NCBI GenBank assembly: GCA_946807835.1
Contig: OX327693.1
Coordinates: 10,991,501-11,055,500 of the forward strand
Length of the DNA: 64,000 nucleotides
Reading direction: 5' to 3'
From: Ailanthus altissimus
Lineage: Eukaryota; Streptophyta; Magnoliopsida; Sapindales; Simaroubaceae
Shown here in pieces: positions 12,030 to 24,592 of this stretch. The position numbers were made by a program, and so were the translations under genes. Below the pieces are notes generated by a model. The model was not told where the DNA came from, did no database searches, and saw only the letters and a list, made by a program, of their open reading frames with translations. Within the stretch, counting starts at the first letter, position 1; each line of letters opens with the position of its first letter.

Positions 12030-12650
12030 ATAATAGCCATTTAGAGACCTTATGATAAGGATACTTTCTCAACATGTCCTTGAATTATTCTTATTCTCAT
12101 AGAATGACTCACCATTAATATAAATAAATGAGGTATTGTCATTCCTTATTTTTGTTGTCTTTGTTTGTAGGAAGAACTTTGCTAGAAACTTCTGTACTAA
12201 GTCATCCTATGTCAATATGGATCTGAACAATAATAACATCAACCAACTCTTAGCTTTATCCTTTAATGAGAAAAGGAATAATCTATGTCTGATGGCATCA
12301 TTTGAGACTCTATTATACTTGACTGTATCATAAATCAGAAAATTTACGTTGTGCATATTAGGATCATCATTGGGAGCTCTGCTGAACTGTACTAACTCCT
12401 TCAGTATCCGAATAGTACTTAATTTGATCTTAAAGTTATTTGCATTAACCATTGGTTACCAAATACTAGATTGAATACCATATGCAATAAGGATCACATA
12501 ATCCTTTAAAGATATTTATGCTATCATGGGCTTAATAATAATATTATTGATGTTTATTCCATGCTTATTAATTAGTGTTATTCACATCGAAGCCTACGTA
12601 ATGTTCTTTTCATCTCATGATCAAAAGAAGTTAAATCTATACTTTTTATC
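12030..12650 (-). pseudogene. Element L gag N-terminal fragment (Athila-like)
   Basis: Minus-strand reading includes NANNFKIKLSTI, VQFSRAPNDDPNMHNVNFL, IRHRLFLFSLKDKAKSWLM and KSWL..., matching the same region of element B (NANNFEIKSSTI, APNDDPNMH, SLRDKAKS). The frame stays open over about 81 codons (12207-12452). The Trp of the KSWLM motif is retained here but is a stop in B. Confidence 0.7.
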
Positions 12651-12781
12651 CTTCGCATGACTGTAAAAAAAAATTAAAAACAAATCAACGTAAAAAAAAA
12701 ATTTGAATTAAAAGTTAGGTAGTTTGGTATTAGTATTGATCCAAGAAAAAAAAATAGTTCCTGACAATAGCACAAAAAACT

Positions 12782-14102
12782 TGATGTGCACCTATCGCAT
12801 CAAGTAGTATAAGAATAAAGTCCAAGTATCATTCCCACTGGGACTTATTTAATCTACTTTCAATCAAGTACTAAAATTAATACTACTTAACTTTTATCTA
12901 GACGAATCTAAAGATGAATTTTATTTTATTAATTTAATTCTACTAAATTAAACCTAATCTTAATTAAAAAGAAATCAAAGGTTTAAATTCACTAATAAAA
13001 AAGAATCTAGGATTTCAACTTATCTCTTAATATTTCATTAAACTTATTAATCTCTTAGTTAATCCCTCAATAATAAATTGTTGGCTACACCCTAATCTCG
13101 TTATAAGCCTCTGTTGATGGTCAGATAACTATATTACACCCGAATAATTACCTATATGTCTATGATAATCTAAATAGACTGCTAGTCATTAAGAACAAGT
13201 TTAATTATGCCATACATGTTATCTAGGTATATGTCTATCCTACATGGAACTCATAGCTGTCACCTTATAATTATGCATCAAACTATCCTAGGCTAAATGC
13301 ATAAATTCCCCTTTTGAGTTCATTAAGGTTTCTTGAACAATCAATATATTGGCTAGATATAATAAAAGCATCAACCACAAGATAGAATGAATCAATTTAA
13401 TCTATTATATTTATAAACTAAGCGAGTTAATATAATCCAACCACATATTAAGTTCAAAAGTCTAACCCTAGTTTAGTTCATAATGAATCTAAGAGTACCA
13501 AGATAAATAATTAAAGACATTATGAACTAGATCATAATGATAAGGGAAGATAAGAAACTAAAGAAAAACACGCTTTGAATGCCTTCTCTCTCTCTTTAGT
13601 GATGCCTAAGTCTTGATCTTTAATTTTAATCTTTAATTCTTTGCTTTGACCTCTTTTTTATGTGTTTTTGTTTACCCTAAATTGCCTATGATATTCTCTG
13701 TTTTTGGTTTTGCAAAACAGTGTATTTATTAGTCTTCCTAACACTAGGGACATGGGGCTTCGAATCCAAGTCGTATTAGGACTTTTAGGATATAGTTTCT
13801 TTTGTCATACGAGTACCATGCCATTGAAACCTGGAAAATATTAGGATGTTGTCTCTGGTTAGACATCGCGACACTCAGCTCTCTACCTCAGCACTCGCTC
13901 ATAGGCACCACGATGCTAACCTTATTTTTCTGGCACTTCTGTTTTTCATTCGTTTTACTCCTGATTTCTCTAATATCTTCAAGCCTTCAATTATAAACCT
14001 ATATGTGATTAAAAAATTCAAATAAATAGCCAAATACTCTTGATTTGGAGTAAAATCTAAGTCCAAGATAATAGAAATAATAGTCTATATGTGCCTAAGC
14101 AG
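12782..14102 (-). repeat. Element L 5' LTR
   Basis: Aligns over its length with the LTRs of B and C: starts TGATGTG with 'gcatcaagtagtat', then 'ggctacaccctaatctcgttataagcctctgttgatgg', 'acctatatgtctatg', 'ctaggtatatgtctatccta', and ends near 'aatagccaaatact...gtgcctaagca'. The right end is uncertain by a few bases because the usual CCTATCA reads CCTAAGCA. Confidence 0.7.
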
Positions 14103-15570
14103 CCACTCATTGTTTTGGATTGTGAAAACGATGTTTCCCTTGATTTGTTCAGCAGGCTATATGAATAGAATTATGAGACCTCCATAGCCTACTGTAAGCT
14201 CTTGAGAGGAAAGAGAGACAGCCTGAAGAGAGTTAAGTGCTCTCTTGAGTGTGGCTTCTTAGGTGAGAACTACAACATTAAAGTTGGCTCAGCTCTCTTG
14301 AGTCTTTTCTTGGGCCAAGAAGTGTCTCATCTCTCCTCTTTCCTCTTTATCAATGGCCTCTCATCTATCTCGATCTGCTTCAGGCCCTAGTATAAGCCTC
14401 ATCATATATTTTTTACTTTAACTTTTGTAAAGCAAACTATAACTTTCTAAGCCTGATTTTCTTTTAAAAGTTGATAAGTGTCTTTTTAGTACCGCAAACA
14501 CTCATACCAGTGACTTCCTTGTGAAACATCTGCACAAAGTTCTTGAGGGGCTCGTATTATCCTTATGTTACATACATCAAAGTTGAGGGATCCTTGGGCC
14601 TATCGCGTGCATATTAGAATTGAAATACAAAAGCCTCCAATAGCTTATCAAAGCTACTCACTGACTCAGGCTCTAAGTTTTGAAATCAAGCTCGAGCTAT
14701 TCCGCACAATGTGTAAGGAAACAAGTGGCATATAACATCCCCATCCACTTCTTGATTAATATATGATATCTGTAGAGCTTTAAGTGAATTGTTGGGTCAG
14801 TTCTTCCTATATAGCTAGGATTTATGGCATCTTAAACTTTGTAGGCAACTGCGTGCTCTTGAACTCTTCTTTAAAAAGAGACCTAGCCTCTACTACTGGG
14901 AATGGGTTAGTGACAACATCATTAGCTCAGTGGATCTCTTTTAGGTCTCATTGAAGCTTGTTGACCTTCTTTAGGAGCTTGGCCACGATGGTTCTCACTT
15001 TGGTGTTTTCTTCCTTTTCATAGGCTTGGCATTTAGTGTTGAAGGAGTTTGAAGGTCACTCATAAGAGGTTGCTTCAGTCCTTTCTCCCTTGCATTTTTA
15101 AACTTGCTTTCTGTAGTATAGCGGAGCTCCACGTGAGTGTGAGAAACTAATTTATTTTTATTGGTCTGTCTACTTTGCCTAGGCTCTCAAGAGTAGTGGC
15201 TTTTGGTTTGTTCAAGGTGAAAGCAGGCAAGAACCGCTTGAGTTAGCCCACAGGTTTCTTTCTGTGTCCTTCTCCGACCTCCGATGACACTGGTCATCTA
15301 CGGTGCAACTCCTCATCGAATTCTTCAAACTGCTTCCAAGTAACTAAACGTCTCTATCAAGTGGTCCATGAGGTGACCTCAAGGTATTTCTCTGGACTTG
15401 CATAAGGAACCTTTGTATGGGCTCTTCTATGTTTTTAGCCATTTTCTCAACATGTGGATTTCTAGGCAAGGGTCCAATTTCTTTTGACATTTCAAAGATG
15501 GTAGAGGGTTTGCATGCACCATTGGCTGGTTAGACTTGGTAAAGCATTTAAAAGTACGAGTTTTCTCAGC
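14103..15570 (-). pseudogene. Element A gag, N-terminal part
   Basis: The capsid-like region on the minus strand (about 14810-14500) reads LCGIARA, FQNLEPESVSSFDKLLEAFVFQF, YARDRPKDPSTLMYVTQG and YEPLKNFVQMFHKEV, interrupted by stops at Trp and Gln positions. This matches the Retrotrans_gag family (shell protein of the virus-like particle). The remainder toward the LTR (14900-15570) is basic, poorly conserved leader and gag start. The gene continues at 12016 beyond insertion L. Confidence 0.65.
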
Positions 15571-15590
15571 TCTTCACAATCAACGCCAAA
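15571..15590 (-). promoter_or_regulatory. Element A primer-binding-site-like sequence
   Basis: Directly inside the 5' LTR, the minus strand begins TTTGGCGTTGATTGTG, resembling the TTGGCGCCG-type primer site of Tat elements, with changes. The priming tRNA cannot be assigned with confidence. Confidence 0.45.
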
Positions 15591-16164
15591 TGTTAGGGTT
15601 CAAATTTCAATCTAGGGGTGGCCCGGTCTTAACTCAGTTGTGTGAGACAAATAAACTATCCTCTTGAGATTGGCAGATCTCAAGTTGAATTGCCTAATTA
15701 CCCTAGACATCTTCTGTCTATTGTGTCAGCAATGATCAAAGTTCTGAGACTTATTGATGTGGTGCTTGGTTATTGACTCCTTGGGGATTCTTTTATCTAA
15801 TTTTAGCTTAGGTCTAACTACTACATAATGTGGCATCTAGGTGCTTCTCTAATAGGTCTCGTGGGTGACATGGTGAAACCTGACTTAGGCTGATATGTAT
15901 GTCTACTAATGGGTTCACACTGAGTGGCAAATACTAAAGTTTCAATAATGTGTTCTCTGACACCTCTACTAAACGGAGACACGTGACTTGACTCAAGTCC
16001 CACTTGATGAGCTTTATGGGCTGAGTTATGGAGGCTTAAGCATTTAGGCTCGAACTCAATCCCACTGAAGTAACTCGCTTTAGCTGGGTCATTCAAGAGG
16101 TCCGAGAATGACTACTGGACTGGACTTTTCTAAATGGGTTATTCAAGAGCTTACGTGAGTGCCA
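15591..16164 (-). repeat. Element A 5' LTR (right copy)
   Basis: Begins TGTTAGGG and ends GAGTGCCA on the plus strand. Homologous to 1257-2347 but lacks about 0.5 kb of its middle, which suggests an internal deletion after insertion, or an insertion in the left copy. Confidence 0.75.
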
Positions 16165-16990
16165 TATATTATTGTTCATATAAAAACATGTTATGGACAA
16201 TTTAAAATGACGTCTATAATGCATGGTACCAAATGATGGTCTATTATTGGATAGACACAAGTTTTCCAATTAACAAGAGGCCCATGGACTCCGTCGTTTA
16301 TGCTTTGGTTAGCAAATTAGACCAAATAAATTTTTTTTCTCTAACGGAATAGGATTATTAAGATGGATGCATTTTTATTGGGATTAAGAACTTTACCAAA
16401 CGGCTGAAGATTTAATTCAAAACTACTGCCAAATGGCACAGACTAAAGCAATACATGAAACAAATCCATATAATCTTATAAATCCAACTTATGTGAAGAC
16501 CATAATAAGACCAAAAATATTTGCATATGCATCATTTTCTTATGCAGATGCAAGACAATGTCTTAAGCAAATTTAGAATTGCCAGCACAAGTTACTATCT
16601 CTCATAAACACTAATCTATAGGAGCTCTATACTTATCCATAAGAGAAGGTACTTTAAGATTAATCAGTGGATTCATAGGTTTTTTACGAAGTTAGTGGGA
16701 TGGTATTTTTACAAGGCAAGTAAGGGAGAATCTTTTGAATCACATTAATAGATATAATAATTTTTTTCATGTATTAAGATAAGTGATTCCTTAAAGATAA
16801 AAATATGAAGACTCATCATGTATAATAGCAATATATAATAACTCTTGTACTATTAAGGAATTCCCTAGTGTCTTAATGAAAAGGACTCTACTATTGCTTG
16901 TTAGGGGAAAAGTTTCCCAGTGTCAATAAGTCTTATAAGTTATCATTGTGTGTATTAAAATATAAGAAAAATGACATTTAGATTTGAAGA
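16165..16990. other. Gap between elements A and D; one short unidentified open stretch
   Basis: AT-rich. One plus-strand frame stays open for about 61 codons (16394-16576; AEDLIQNY, MAQTKAIHETNPYN, FAYASFSYADARQC) and looks more protein-like than its surroundings, but I do not recognise it. It could be an old transposon or host gene fragment. Confidence 0.35.
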
Positions 16991-18573
16991 TTTAAAAAAG
17001 GACATGTAATATTTTTAAAACTTATATTAAAACATTTCAATTAGTTCTTTATAAAAACACTAGTTGTGATGAAAATGAAGATGAGAAATTATGTTTTGAG
17101 AGAAATTTCAAGAAAAAAAAAATAAAACATAAATAAAAAAGTTAGAACTTGAATCTATGCTAATTTTTTTTAATCAAAAAATTTCAAATCAAGCCTCTTA
17201 TTTTACAGTGAAAGAAAATCTAAGCTTTTAATTTTTTCCTTTTGAAAAAAAAAAACGTATTCTAAGAGAGAGGGTTTATTTTTTACGTATACGTGTGTCT
17301 TTTTTTTTTTAACCCTAATGTTCTCATTTTGAAAATAATAAACTGTTATTATTTAAATTTAACATTTAATTAAATTATTATCTCTTAAAAAAGACTTAAT
17401 AAATGTAAATCACATAGAGTCTTACTATTTGTAATTAACATATAATACCGAATAATTGAGCATTATTAGACTTTCAAAATAAATGGATAAATAGTCTTTT
17501 AATAAAAATGAAAACACTAAAATTAAAACAAAATCCTTTTGATAATTTTAAAAATTATTCTTAAGATTTTATTAATCTAATTTCTTAAATTAAATATTTA
17601 ATTATATTTAGATAAAATATTATCTATATTAATTAATTCTTAATTAATTAATTTTATTCAAATGTAAAAAATCGCATTTTGGGAACTATTTTGTAGACAC
17701 AAATAATTTGTGTAATAACACAATCATCTTTTTAATTGTTCACTGTAATAACGAAAAATGTGTATTGAAGATCAATAGACCTACAATTTTAAACTCTAAT
17801 AAATTTTGAATAATTAATTAATTAATGCAATTTATTAATTTCAGTGTTATTCTATTAGAAACTTAGAATTGCACTCTTGAAATTATAAATATAATTTATC
17901 CAGAAATTTAGAGCATCAATTGATTTGATAACTACATGAAATTTAGTACTCCATAGATGGTTCATAATTAGAGTTAGATCAATTACCGTTTTATCCCTTT
18001 AATTACTTATTTGTCCTTAAGTACCATTAATTCACTAGTGAATAGTTAATTTGTAATCGAGTTATAAATTAAGCACTCTAACTATTTAATTATAAAATTA
18101 ACCCCTAAGGGAACCTTCTTTCTAATTTATGTTAGGAAAGAATGGATTTCATATCTGTAAATCACATTTTCAGCCGCTTATCTCACTGCACCACTAAAAT
18201 ACAAGTTTTTGGCTTGTTATTCAAATATACCGTAACGAGTATTTTAAATGACACAGTGAAACAAACAGGAGTTTATGATCACTAATGATTAAGGTTGATA
18301 TATATATGATCATCAGTTGATGTTATTTACAATCTTAATCAACAACGGTATTTTACATAAGAATTTAAACTACATCTGGTTCTGTCCTATATAATCATAT
18401 TATATAAAGTGCATTCACTATAGTGTCACTATATTAGTGATTCGGATCAAATCATCATATTCTCAATATTTATAGATCGCACTAGTAATATTTAATTAAA
18501 AATTCTAAATACAGATTTTTATGTTCATTATCCATAACCTTAATCCTCTTGTATATAACAATTATATACTAAG

Positions 18574-21291
18574 TGTAGTAACCAGTATCCACGACTGGTA
18601 AGAATAAGTATTTATATATGTATAAATATACGTATTTTATTTGTATGTTAGTGATACTTGATTTATATATTATTATTAGTAGTGTTTGTATAGGTTAAGG
18701 TCATACTGTTAGCATTAGGTTTAATTGCAAGACTTTAGATTTATTTTAGAGACCAAATTATAATACTTTGAAAGTTTTGGGGGTAAATTCGTAAATATCA
18801 AAAATTAGTCACTTAGTATAAAAATACACTTTTAAAACCCTAATTCTCTCATTTTGGTCGAGCTACCTCTTTTAGAGAGAGAGAAGAGAGAAAAGAGGGG
18901 AGAGAAAGAGAAGAAGGAGAAGAAAAAGAAGAAGAAATTGGAATTTTGGATTTTAAGAGGTATATCACAACTATTTCTCAATTTATTGGTGTTAATTATG
19001 TTAATTTATTTAAGTTTTGATTTCTGGAAATATGTATAATTGAGGATTTGATGTGTATCTCGTATGATATTTTGAGAATTGATGATGATCTATAAGATAG
19101 CTTGATAAATCATGATGGATTGTAGAATTTCTGCTTGATAGTCTCTTGATCCAAGAATTTTATAAATTGTTGTGATTCGATTCTAGTTTTAAATTTTGAG
19201 TATATGAAATTAGACATGTTTAGTATCATCTGAGACTTTGAATCGATTCAAAATTCCAGAAATTGAATTTTTTGTGAATTTACCAAACTGACCCTGAAAT
19301 TCTTGAAATTTCTTATATAAACAGTATGATACAGTGACGAACAATTTTTGTCCTACTGAATGATCTTCAAAAATTACGAATTTATGGAATATGATAATTT
19401 TATATGTCTAATATGATATACTCGGAATTGAGAATTTAGATCAATGTGGTAGAAGTGTTATGATTTTCTAAAGTGTATCAGCTCATTGAAGTATTTGATT
19501 AATAGATTTTTAAAGCTATGGAATAAAATAGTTTTAAAATACTTTTGGCAGTGATTTGAAAGTGAAATATTTATCATGGACTGAGATATGTGTTAAGAGT
19601 AATTATATAGTAGTTTTATAATTTTTGAGTTAGTATATGATTTTATAAAATTGGGAGATGGAATACTGTTTAGTAAGTATCTTGATGCTGTCAGGTTAGT
19701 AGTTTGGATTCGATGGTATGTATGGAATGGATTGTGTAGGAATTTTGATATAATATTCATATATAAGAAGGATATATGAGTCAAGAATGATATATTCTGA
19801 TTTTGGAGTAATTAGACATCATTTGTGGTATTAGAAAATTTTGTTAAGTATAAGTGGTCAGAATGACAGGTTTTGAGAAACCAAGTATTTTGACCAATTT
19901 GATGTGATAAATGCATTGTGTATAATTTTGTAAGCTATTTAAAGTATTTTGTGTGAATTGTGAGGCTTATGAAATGATTAATCTCCATTGATAGGTTAAG
20001 GAGATTTAAGCCTTGTACCTGAAAATGCTAAGAGGTAAGTATACTAGACTTTTTACTGGAATCACAATAAACATAGTAAGTGTTATGAATGATTTGGTAA
20101 ATGTGGTTAAGAATATGTTTATGTTATGTCAAAGTATATTTTGATATGAAATGTAAATATATATTTATGAATGTGAGCATTGACATTGAGCATGGACATA
20201 CATGTGTTTTTTAAAAGTGAGCTTTCAAAATAAGATATGTTTAACAAAGAAAGCTTTTGAAGTGTAATATGTCCATAAGAAATATTTTGTGTTTTGAGGG
20301 TACTTGAACTCACTGTTAACTTAGTAGGCATTTTATGTGATTTGTGGAGCCTTTATATGTGGCCTTTCCTTCGGGATTGGTATATGTTATGTGTTCCGTA
20401 TGTAGGGAGGATCCTATTGGTACCTAAAGGAAGAGTGAGTCATCACATTCGTGTGGTGGCGTATTGGTGCATGTGAGAGGACTCACCGATGATCAGGGTG
20501 AGGGTTTGGCTTTTACCTTCGGGCATGAGCATTATATATGTGTAATTTCAAGACCTCACTTGTACTATTCCTCTCATACGGTATGTCACCTACGAGTGAC
20601 ATTTGGCTCATTATGTGATATGTGATATGTAAGTCCTACTAAGTAGTAGTTGAGTGATGGTATTCCTATTATGTGTTTTGAAAGAATGTGTAAGCGCTTA
20701 CATGATATGTAATTTGATAAGATTATGGTTTTGATTGATCACAGCATATCATACATATGCATTGTGTACATATATGTATTTGTATTTGATATATGAAAAA
20801 CTAGTATGCTTACTGAGTTTTATACTCATTATAGTTTATGGTGATTTCAGGTAAATAAGGTACATGTGTGCTTAGCGGATTTGGCAAGGCTTCTGCTGTT
20901 CCTTGGGTTCCCTAAGTTGTTAGGTTGCTAAATGTTTCTTTTTGGGACACGTGGGATAAGATATTTGATTTATCCCTAGTGAATAAATACTTATGTATTA
21001 TTTTATTGTGTGTGGTTGGATTTAGTTTAAGTTTCACCAAGTGTAGTAATGGATTGATTTTAAGTAAGAATTTGCAATGAATATATTCTGGGCTTCTGGT
21101 AACAAAGTTGCTTCTGGTGACGTAGTAAAGTGTTAATTTCTGAGAAAACTCTGCGTATCTCCGGTTTACTAATTGTCCCAGTCATAATTCAATTGCTATA
21201 ATTCTAAAAGAAATTAAAATGAATGTTTAAGTATTATTGAATGAATGTAAGTGATGTCTTGTGTCAGATCTTTTGGGTCTGGGGTGTGACA
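18574..21291 (+). repeat. Solo LTR, Tekay/Del-like chromovirus, 2718 bp
   Basis: Begins TGTAGTAACC and ends GGGGTGTGACA, with perfect 5-bp duplications CTAAG at 18569-18573 and 21292-21296. The ends, the great length and the internal text (TATA box, then 'aaaccctaattctctc' with a GA-rich tract) suit Tekay/Del-type chromovirus LTRs in plus orientation. No internal coding region lies inside, so the rest was probably lost by LTR-LTR recombination. Short open frames inside are not genes. The interrupted host sequence is element D's 3' LTR. Confidence 0.85.
18817..18827 (+). promoter_or_regulatory. Probable TATA box of the 2.7-kb solo LTR
   Basis: TATAAAAATAC lies about 240 bp into the LTR, followed by 'cccta attctctcatt' and a GA-rich leader starting near 18870, as expected at the U3/R boundary of this LTR type. 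Confidence 0.5.
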
Positions 21292-21436
21292 CTAAGATTA
21301 TGATCATATAAATAAACAACAAATTTTCTGATATGTACGTAATAAAATTATGAACATTTTTCAAGCATAAAATTACAACTTTATTAATTTCATAAAAATA
21401 GTACAACTACATGCTTTTAGGGCACTATTCTTAACA

Positions 21437-21451
21437 ATATCCCACTTGTCC
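21437..21451 (-). promoter_or_regulatory. Element D polypurine tract
   Basis: The minus strand reads GGACAAGTGGGATAT immediately before the 3' LTR. It has the position and purine richness of the plus-strand primer of copia elements. Confidence 0.65.
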
Positions 21452-22010
21452 TAAAGCAGGTGAGACATGTCTTTTAAACCCGTACTCTCTATATGACCCT
21501 CAAACATTCTAGTTGGTAATGTCTTGGTGAACGGGTTTGCAAGATTATTTTCAAATGCTATCTTCATAATGATCACATCACCTCTAAGCAGGATTTTCCT
21601 AATCAGGTGATACTTTCTCTCTATATGCTTTGCTCTCTTGTGGCTCATGTGTTCCTTCATATTCGTCATTGCTCCATTGTTGTTATGGTAAAGGTTCAAT
21701 GGTTTATCCATATCTAGAACAACTTTCAGATTAGTAAAGAACTTCTTAAGCCATACTGCTTTGCAAGCTACTATATATTTAGCTTCTATAGTTGAATCAA
21801 TAGTATTGGATTATTTTACACTTCTCTAGACCATAGCTCTGCCACAAAGAGTAATTATCTTTGTTTGATTGAAAATCAAAATTAGTATAACTAGTAGGGT
21901 TTAGGTCTCTACCTGAATACACAAGCATATAGTTTTTTTTCTTCAAATATACTTGTGAATGTGCTTTACCACAATCCAGTAAGCCAAACTAGGGTTGGAT
22001 TGATAATGAC
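21451..22010 (-). pseudogene. Element D RNase H
   Basis: Copia RNase H at the end of pol. Minus-strand motifs: SLMYNMLCMRLEICY (RT/RH connection, near 22060), DSTIEAKYIVACKAVWLKKF (about 21800), then an 86-codon open stretch (21451-21711) with LYHNNNGAMTNMKEHMSHKR, AKHIERKYHLIRKILLRGDV and ANPFTKTLPTRMFEGH. ANPFTKTL replaces the usual ADPLTKPL. The end of pol sits a few bases from the polypurine tract, as in intact relatives. Confidence 0.8.
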
Positions 22011-22995
22011 TGAAAATTTCTACTACATAGCAAATTTCAAGCCTCATGCACAACATATTGTACATGAGGCTACCAAATGCTGAAGCATAAAGAACCTGTC
22101 TTATTTCTTCTTCTTCCTGAGGTGTCTTAGAACATTGCTATCTAGAAAAAATAATTCTATTTCGAGTCAGAAGTTGACCTTTCTTAGAATTTTGCATCGA
22201 AATCGTATATGCACTTTATTAATATACAATGCATGAGACAGTGCCAATAATCTATTATTGTGAACCTGAATAATTTGGATCCCAAGAACATAGCTTGCCT
22301 ATCCCGAATCTTTTATTTAGAAAATCACATTGTTGTTCTTAATGTATTTCTATATACAAGGTTTATCAATATTTTACTCGAAACCATAAGATTTAATTGT
22401 CTCATCAAATCTTAAATTCTAATATCTTAAAGTTTGCTTAAGTCCATATATGGACTTGAGCAACTTATAGACTTTCTACTTCTAGTCTTCTACTATAAAC
22501 CCCTCTAGTTGCTCAATGTAGATGCTCTCGTCAAGATAGCTATTCAAAAACGTTGTCTTGATGTCCATTTGTCATATCTTATAATTAAGACATATAGGAA
22601 TAGACAAGAGAATGTAAAAGGATTTAAGCATAACTACTAGCAAAAAAGTCTCCTCATAGTTGACTCCCTATTTTTGGGGGTAACTTTTGCCACTAGTCTT
22701 ACTTTAAAAGTCTCTACTTTTTCATCAATACCTTTTTTCTTCTTAAAGATCCATTTACACCCAATGAGTCTGATATATTTAGGTGCATTTAAAAGTTCCT
22801 AGACTAAATTGGAGTACATAGACTTCATTTCTTGGTTCATGACTTCTTACCATTTTTCTTTATCAAAATCTTCCATTACATGTTTGTATGTCAATGGATA
22901 GTCTTGGCTTATGGTGGACACAAATACTTGTGCCTTTCCCTCTTTTTTGTAATAAAAAGATAGTCTCACTATCCTCCCACTACGTTGAGGTTCCA
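22011..22995 (-). pseudogene. Element D reverse transcriptase
   Basis: Minus-strand copia RT. The start resembles LRRSGRIVR followed by DYPLTYKHVMEDFDKEKW and EVMNQEMKSMYSN (about 22860-22810), then APKYIRLIGCKWIFKKKKGIDEKVETFK (about 22780-22700). Fingers and palm follow with many stops. I could not find the catalytic YVDD box; the stretch where it should be (about 22330-22260) appears shortened. Dead. Confidence 0.75.
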
Positions 22996-24590
22996 AGGTG
23001 TTCTGATCAGAATTGGTGGTTACTTGGTTTTGTCATTCACTAACTGCCAGCAGTGAAGGTCTGATTTGATTAGAAAGTATTTCCTCTAATATAATCTTAC
23101 TACATGGTTTGAAGTTTAATATATAATTAATCTTAAGAAAAGTGGCGTTTGTTGATACAATTGCTTTTTTTTTTCTTGAGGATTATGAGAAAAACCTCCT
23201 TTTGTGCCTTTAGAGTAACCTACAAATGGAAAAAAATTTATTTGTTGTTCTAGCTTTCCAATCATTTCTTTCAGCATATGTGCTGGATAACCCTATATGA
23301 AAAAATGGCGTAAACTAGGTTTACTAACATTCCACATCTCTAAGGGTGTACTTTGGATAGATTTGAAAGGTACTATATTCAAAATATAGACCGTGATCTA
23401 TAATGCATAACCTCAAAATACGGGTAAAGAAGAGTAGCTCATCATAGACCTAGCCATATCTAACAAAGTTCTATTTCTCCTTTCTGTAACACCATTCTGC
23501 TGTAGTGTTCTAGGTGCTGTAAGTTAGGATAAAATCCTATGCTCCAATAGATGATCCTTGAACTCTATGTTAAGGTATTCACCACTTTGATTGGATTGAA
23601 GGGACTTATACGTTTACCTAATTGCTTGTTAGCTTATGCTAAGAATTCTTTAAACTTTTCAAAAGTCTCAGATTTTCTTTGCATTAGCTAAATATAACCA
23701 TATCTTGAATAGTCATCAAATAAATGTGATGAAGTATTCATAACCGCCTATTGCTTGTATGTTCAGTGGACTATAAATGTCAGTATATACAAGCTGAAGT
23801 GGTTCTTTGGCTCTTTCACCCTTAACTGAGAAAGGTCTTTTAGTCATTTTATCCTCTAAAAAGGTCTTTTAGAGGATGGTTTTTTATCCATATCTAACAA
23901 AGTTCTATTTCTCCTTTCTGCAACATAATTCTGTTGTGGTGTTCTAGGTGCTGTGAGTTAGGATAAAATCTCATGCTTCAATAGATGATCCTTGAACTCT
24001 ATGTTAAGCTATTCACTACTTTGATTGGATTGAAGGGTCTTAAACGTTTACTTAATTGCTTGTTAGCTTCTGCTAAGAATTCTTTGAACTTTTCAAAAGT
24101 CTCATATTTTCTTTGCATTAGCTAAACATAACCATATCTTGAATAGTCATCAAATAAATATGATGAAGTATTCATAACCGCCTATTGCTTGTATGTTAAA
24201 TGGACTATAAATGTCAGTATGTACAAGCTGAAGTGATTCTTTAGCTCTTTCACCCTTAGCTGAGAAAGGTTTTTTAGTCATTTTATTCTCTAGAAATGAC
24301 TCACATATAAGAAGAGTGCAAACATTTAGCTCTCTTAAAGGATCATCCTTTACTAATCTGTGTTGAGATTAATATGACCTAACCTAAGATGCCAAAGATA
24401 TGTGTCATTATTTGGAGAAACCTTTTCCCTTTTAGTAGATTTAGGATGTTTTTTTTCTAAATAGTTCAAAATTAAGTAGTGAAAGCTCATCAAGCTTTAA
24501 AATATAAAGCTCATTTCTAATTTTGCATGACAAACATTTAAACTATTTCTACCAATAATAATTTTATTATTATAAAAAGAAATATTAAAT
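22996..24590 (-). pseudogene. Element D integrase with internal tandem duplication
   Basis: Copia integrase. Minus-strand motifs include KGERAKE...LQLVHTDI (first catalytic Asp, about 24230 and again about 23800), a second-Asp region read as QSNQSSEYL, and PQQNYVAERRNRTLLDM (catalytic Glu). A segment of 434 bp is present twice in tandem, shifting the frame (434 is not a multiple of three). The gene is also crossed by stops. Confidence 0.75.
23454..24321 (-). repeat. 434-bp tandem duplication in element D integrase
   Basis: Copy 1 starts at 23454 and copy 2 at 23888 ('ccatatctaacaaagttcta...'). They are alignable for roughly 400 bp with scattered substitutions, ending 'tttagtcattttat(c/t)ctcta(a/g)aaa'. 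The segment joining them holds a perfect 11-bp inverted repeat (23851-23877). Confidence 0.9.
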
Positions 24591-24592
24591 AA

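Larger units (their letters stand above)
12017..14102 (-). mobile_element. Element L: 5' fragment of an Athila-like element nested in element A
   Basis: Holds an LTR (12782 to about 14102) and the start of gag (about 12030-12650), both homologous to elements B and C and in the same minus orientation. It begins abruptly at about 12017 within gag, so everything downstream of early gag is missing. No target duplication was identified. It splits the gag of element A. The primer-site position (about 12760-12775) is recognisable by alignment with B but too mutated to read. Confidence 0.7.
1257..16164 (-). mobile_element. Element A: Tat-lineage Ty3/gypsy retrotransposon
   Basis: Nearly full-length but dead element on the minus strand, about 14.9 kb including a 2.1-kb insertion (L). 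Its two LTRs are clearly related: both begin TGTTAGGG on the plus strand and share long blocks. In minus-strand order the interior reads LTR, primer-site-like sequence, gag, aspartic protease, RT, RNase H, a second RNase H, integrase, noncoding region, antisense ORF, LTR. Duplicated RNase H plus an antisense ORF near the 3' LTR is typical of the Tat group. The flanks TAAAT (1252-1256) and TATAT (16165-16169) differ at one base and may be the decayed target duplication. All coding parts carry stops. Confidence 0.8.
16990..21436 (-). repeat. Element D 3' LTR, split by a solo LTR
   Basis: Aligns with the 5' LTR (29243-30973). Shared blocks include the T-rich pause with 'ttttacgtat', 'aaatcacatagagtc', 'taattacttatttgtccttaagtaccattaattcact', 'cagccgcttatctcac' and 'cttaatcctcttgtatataaca'. 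The part before 18574 is about 1.58 kb and the part after 21296 is 140 bp, ending CTTAACA at 21436. The exact left end could not be fixed. Confidence 0.7.

Noticed and set aside
16394..16576. Unidentified 61-codon open stretch as a host exon
   Set aside because: No splice sites, start or known motif can be supported, so it is described only within the gap entry.
18854..19039. Small Lys/Glu-rich open frame in the 2.7-kb solo LTR
   Set aside because: It is a translation of the GA-rich tract just after the LTR's TATA box, with no protein similarity.
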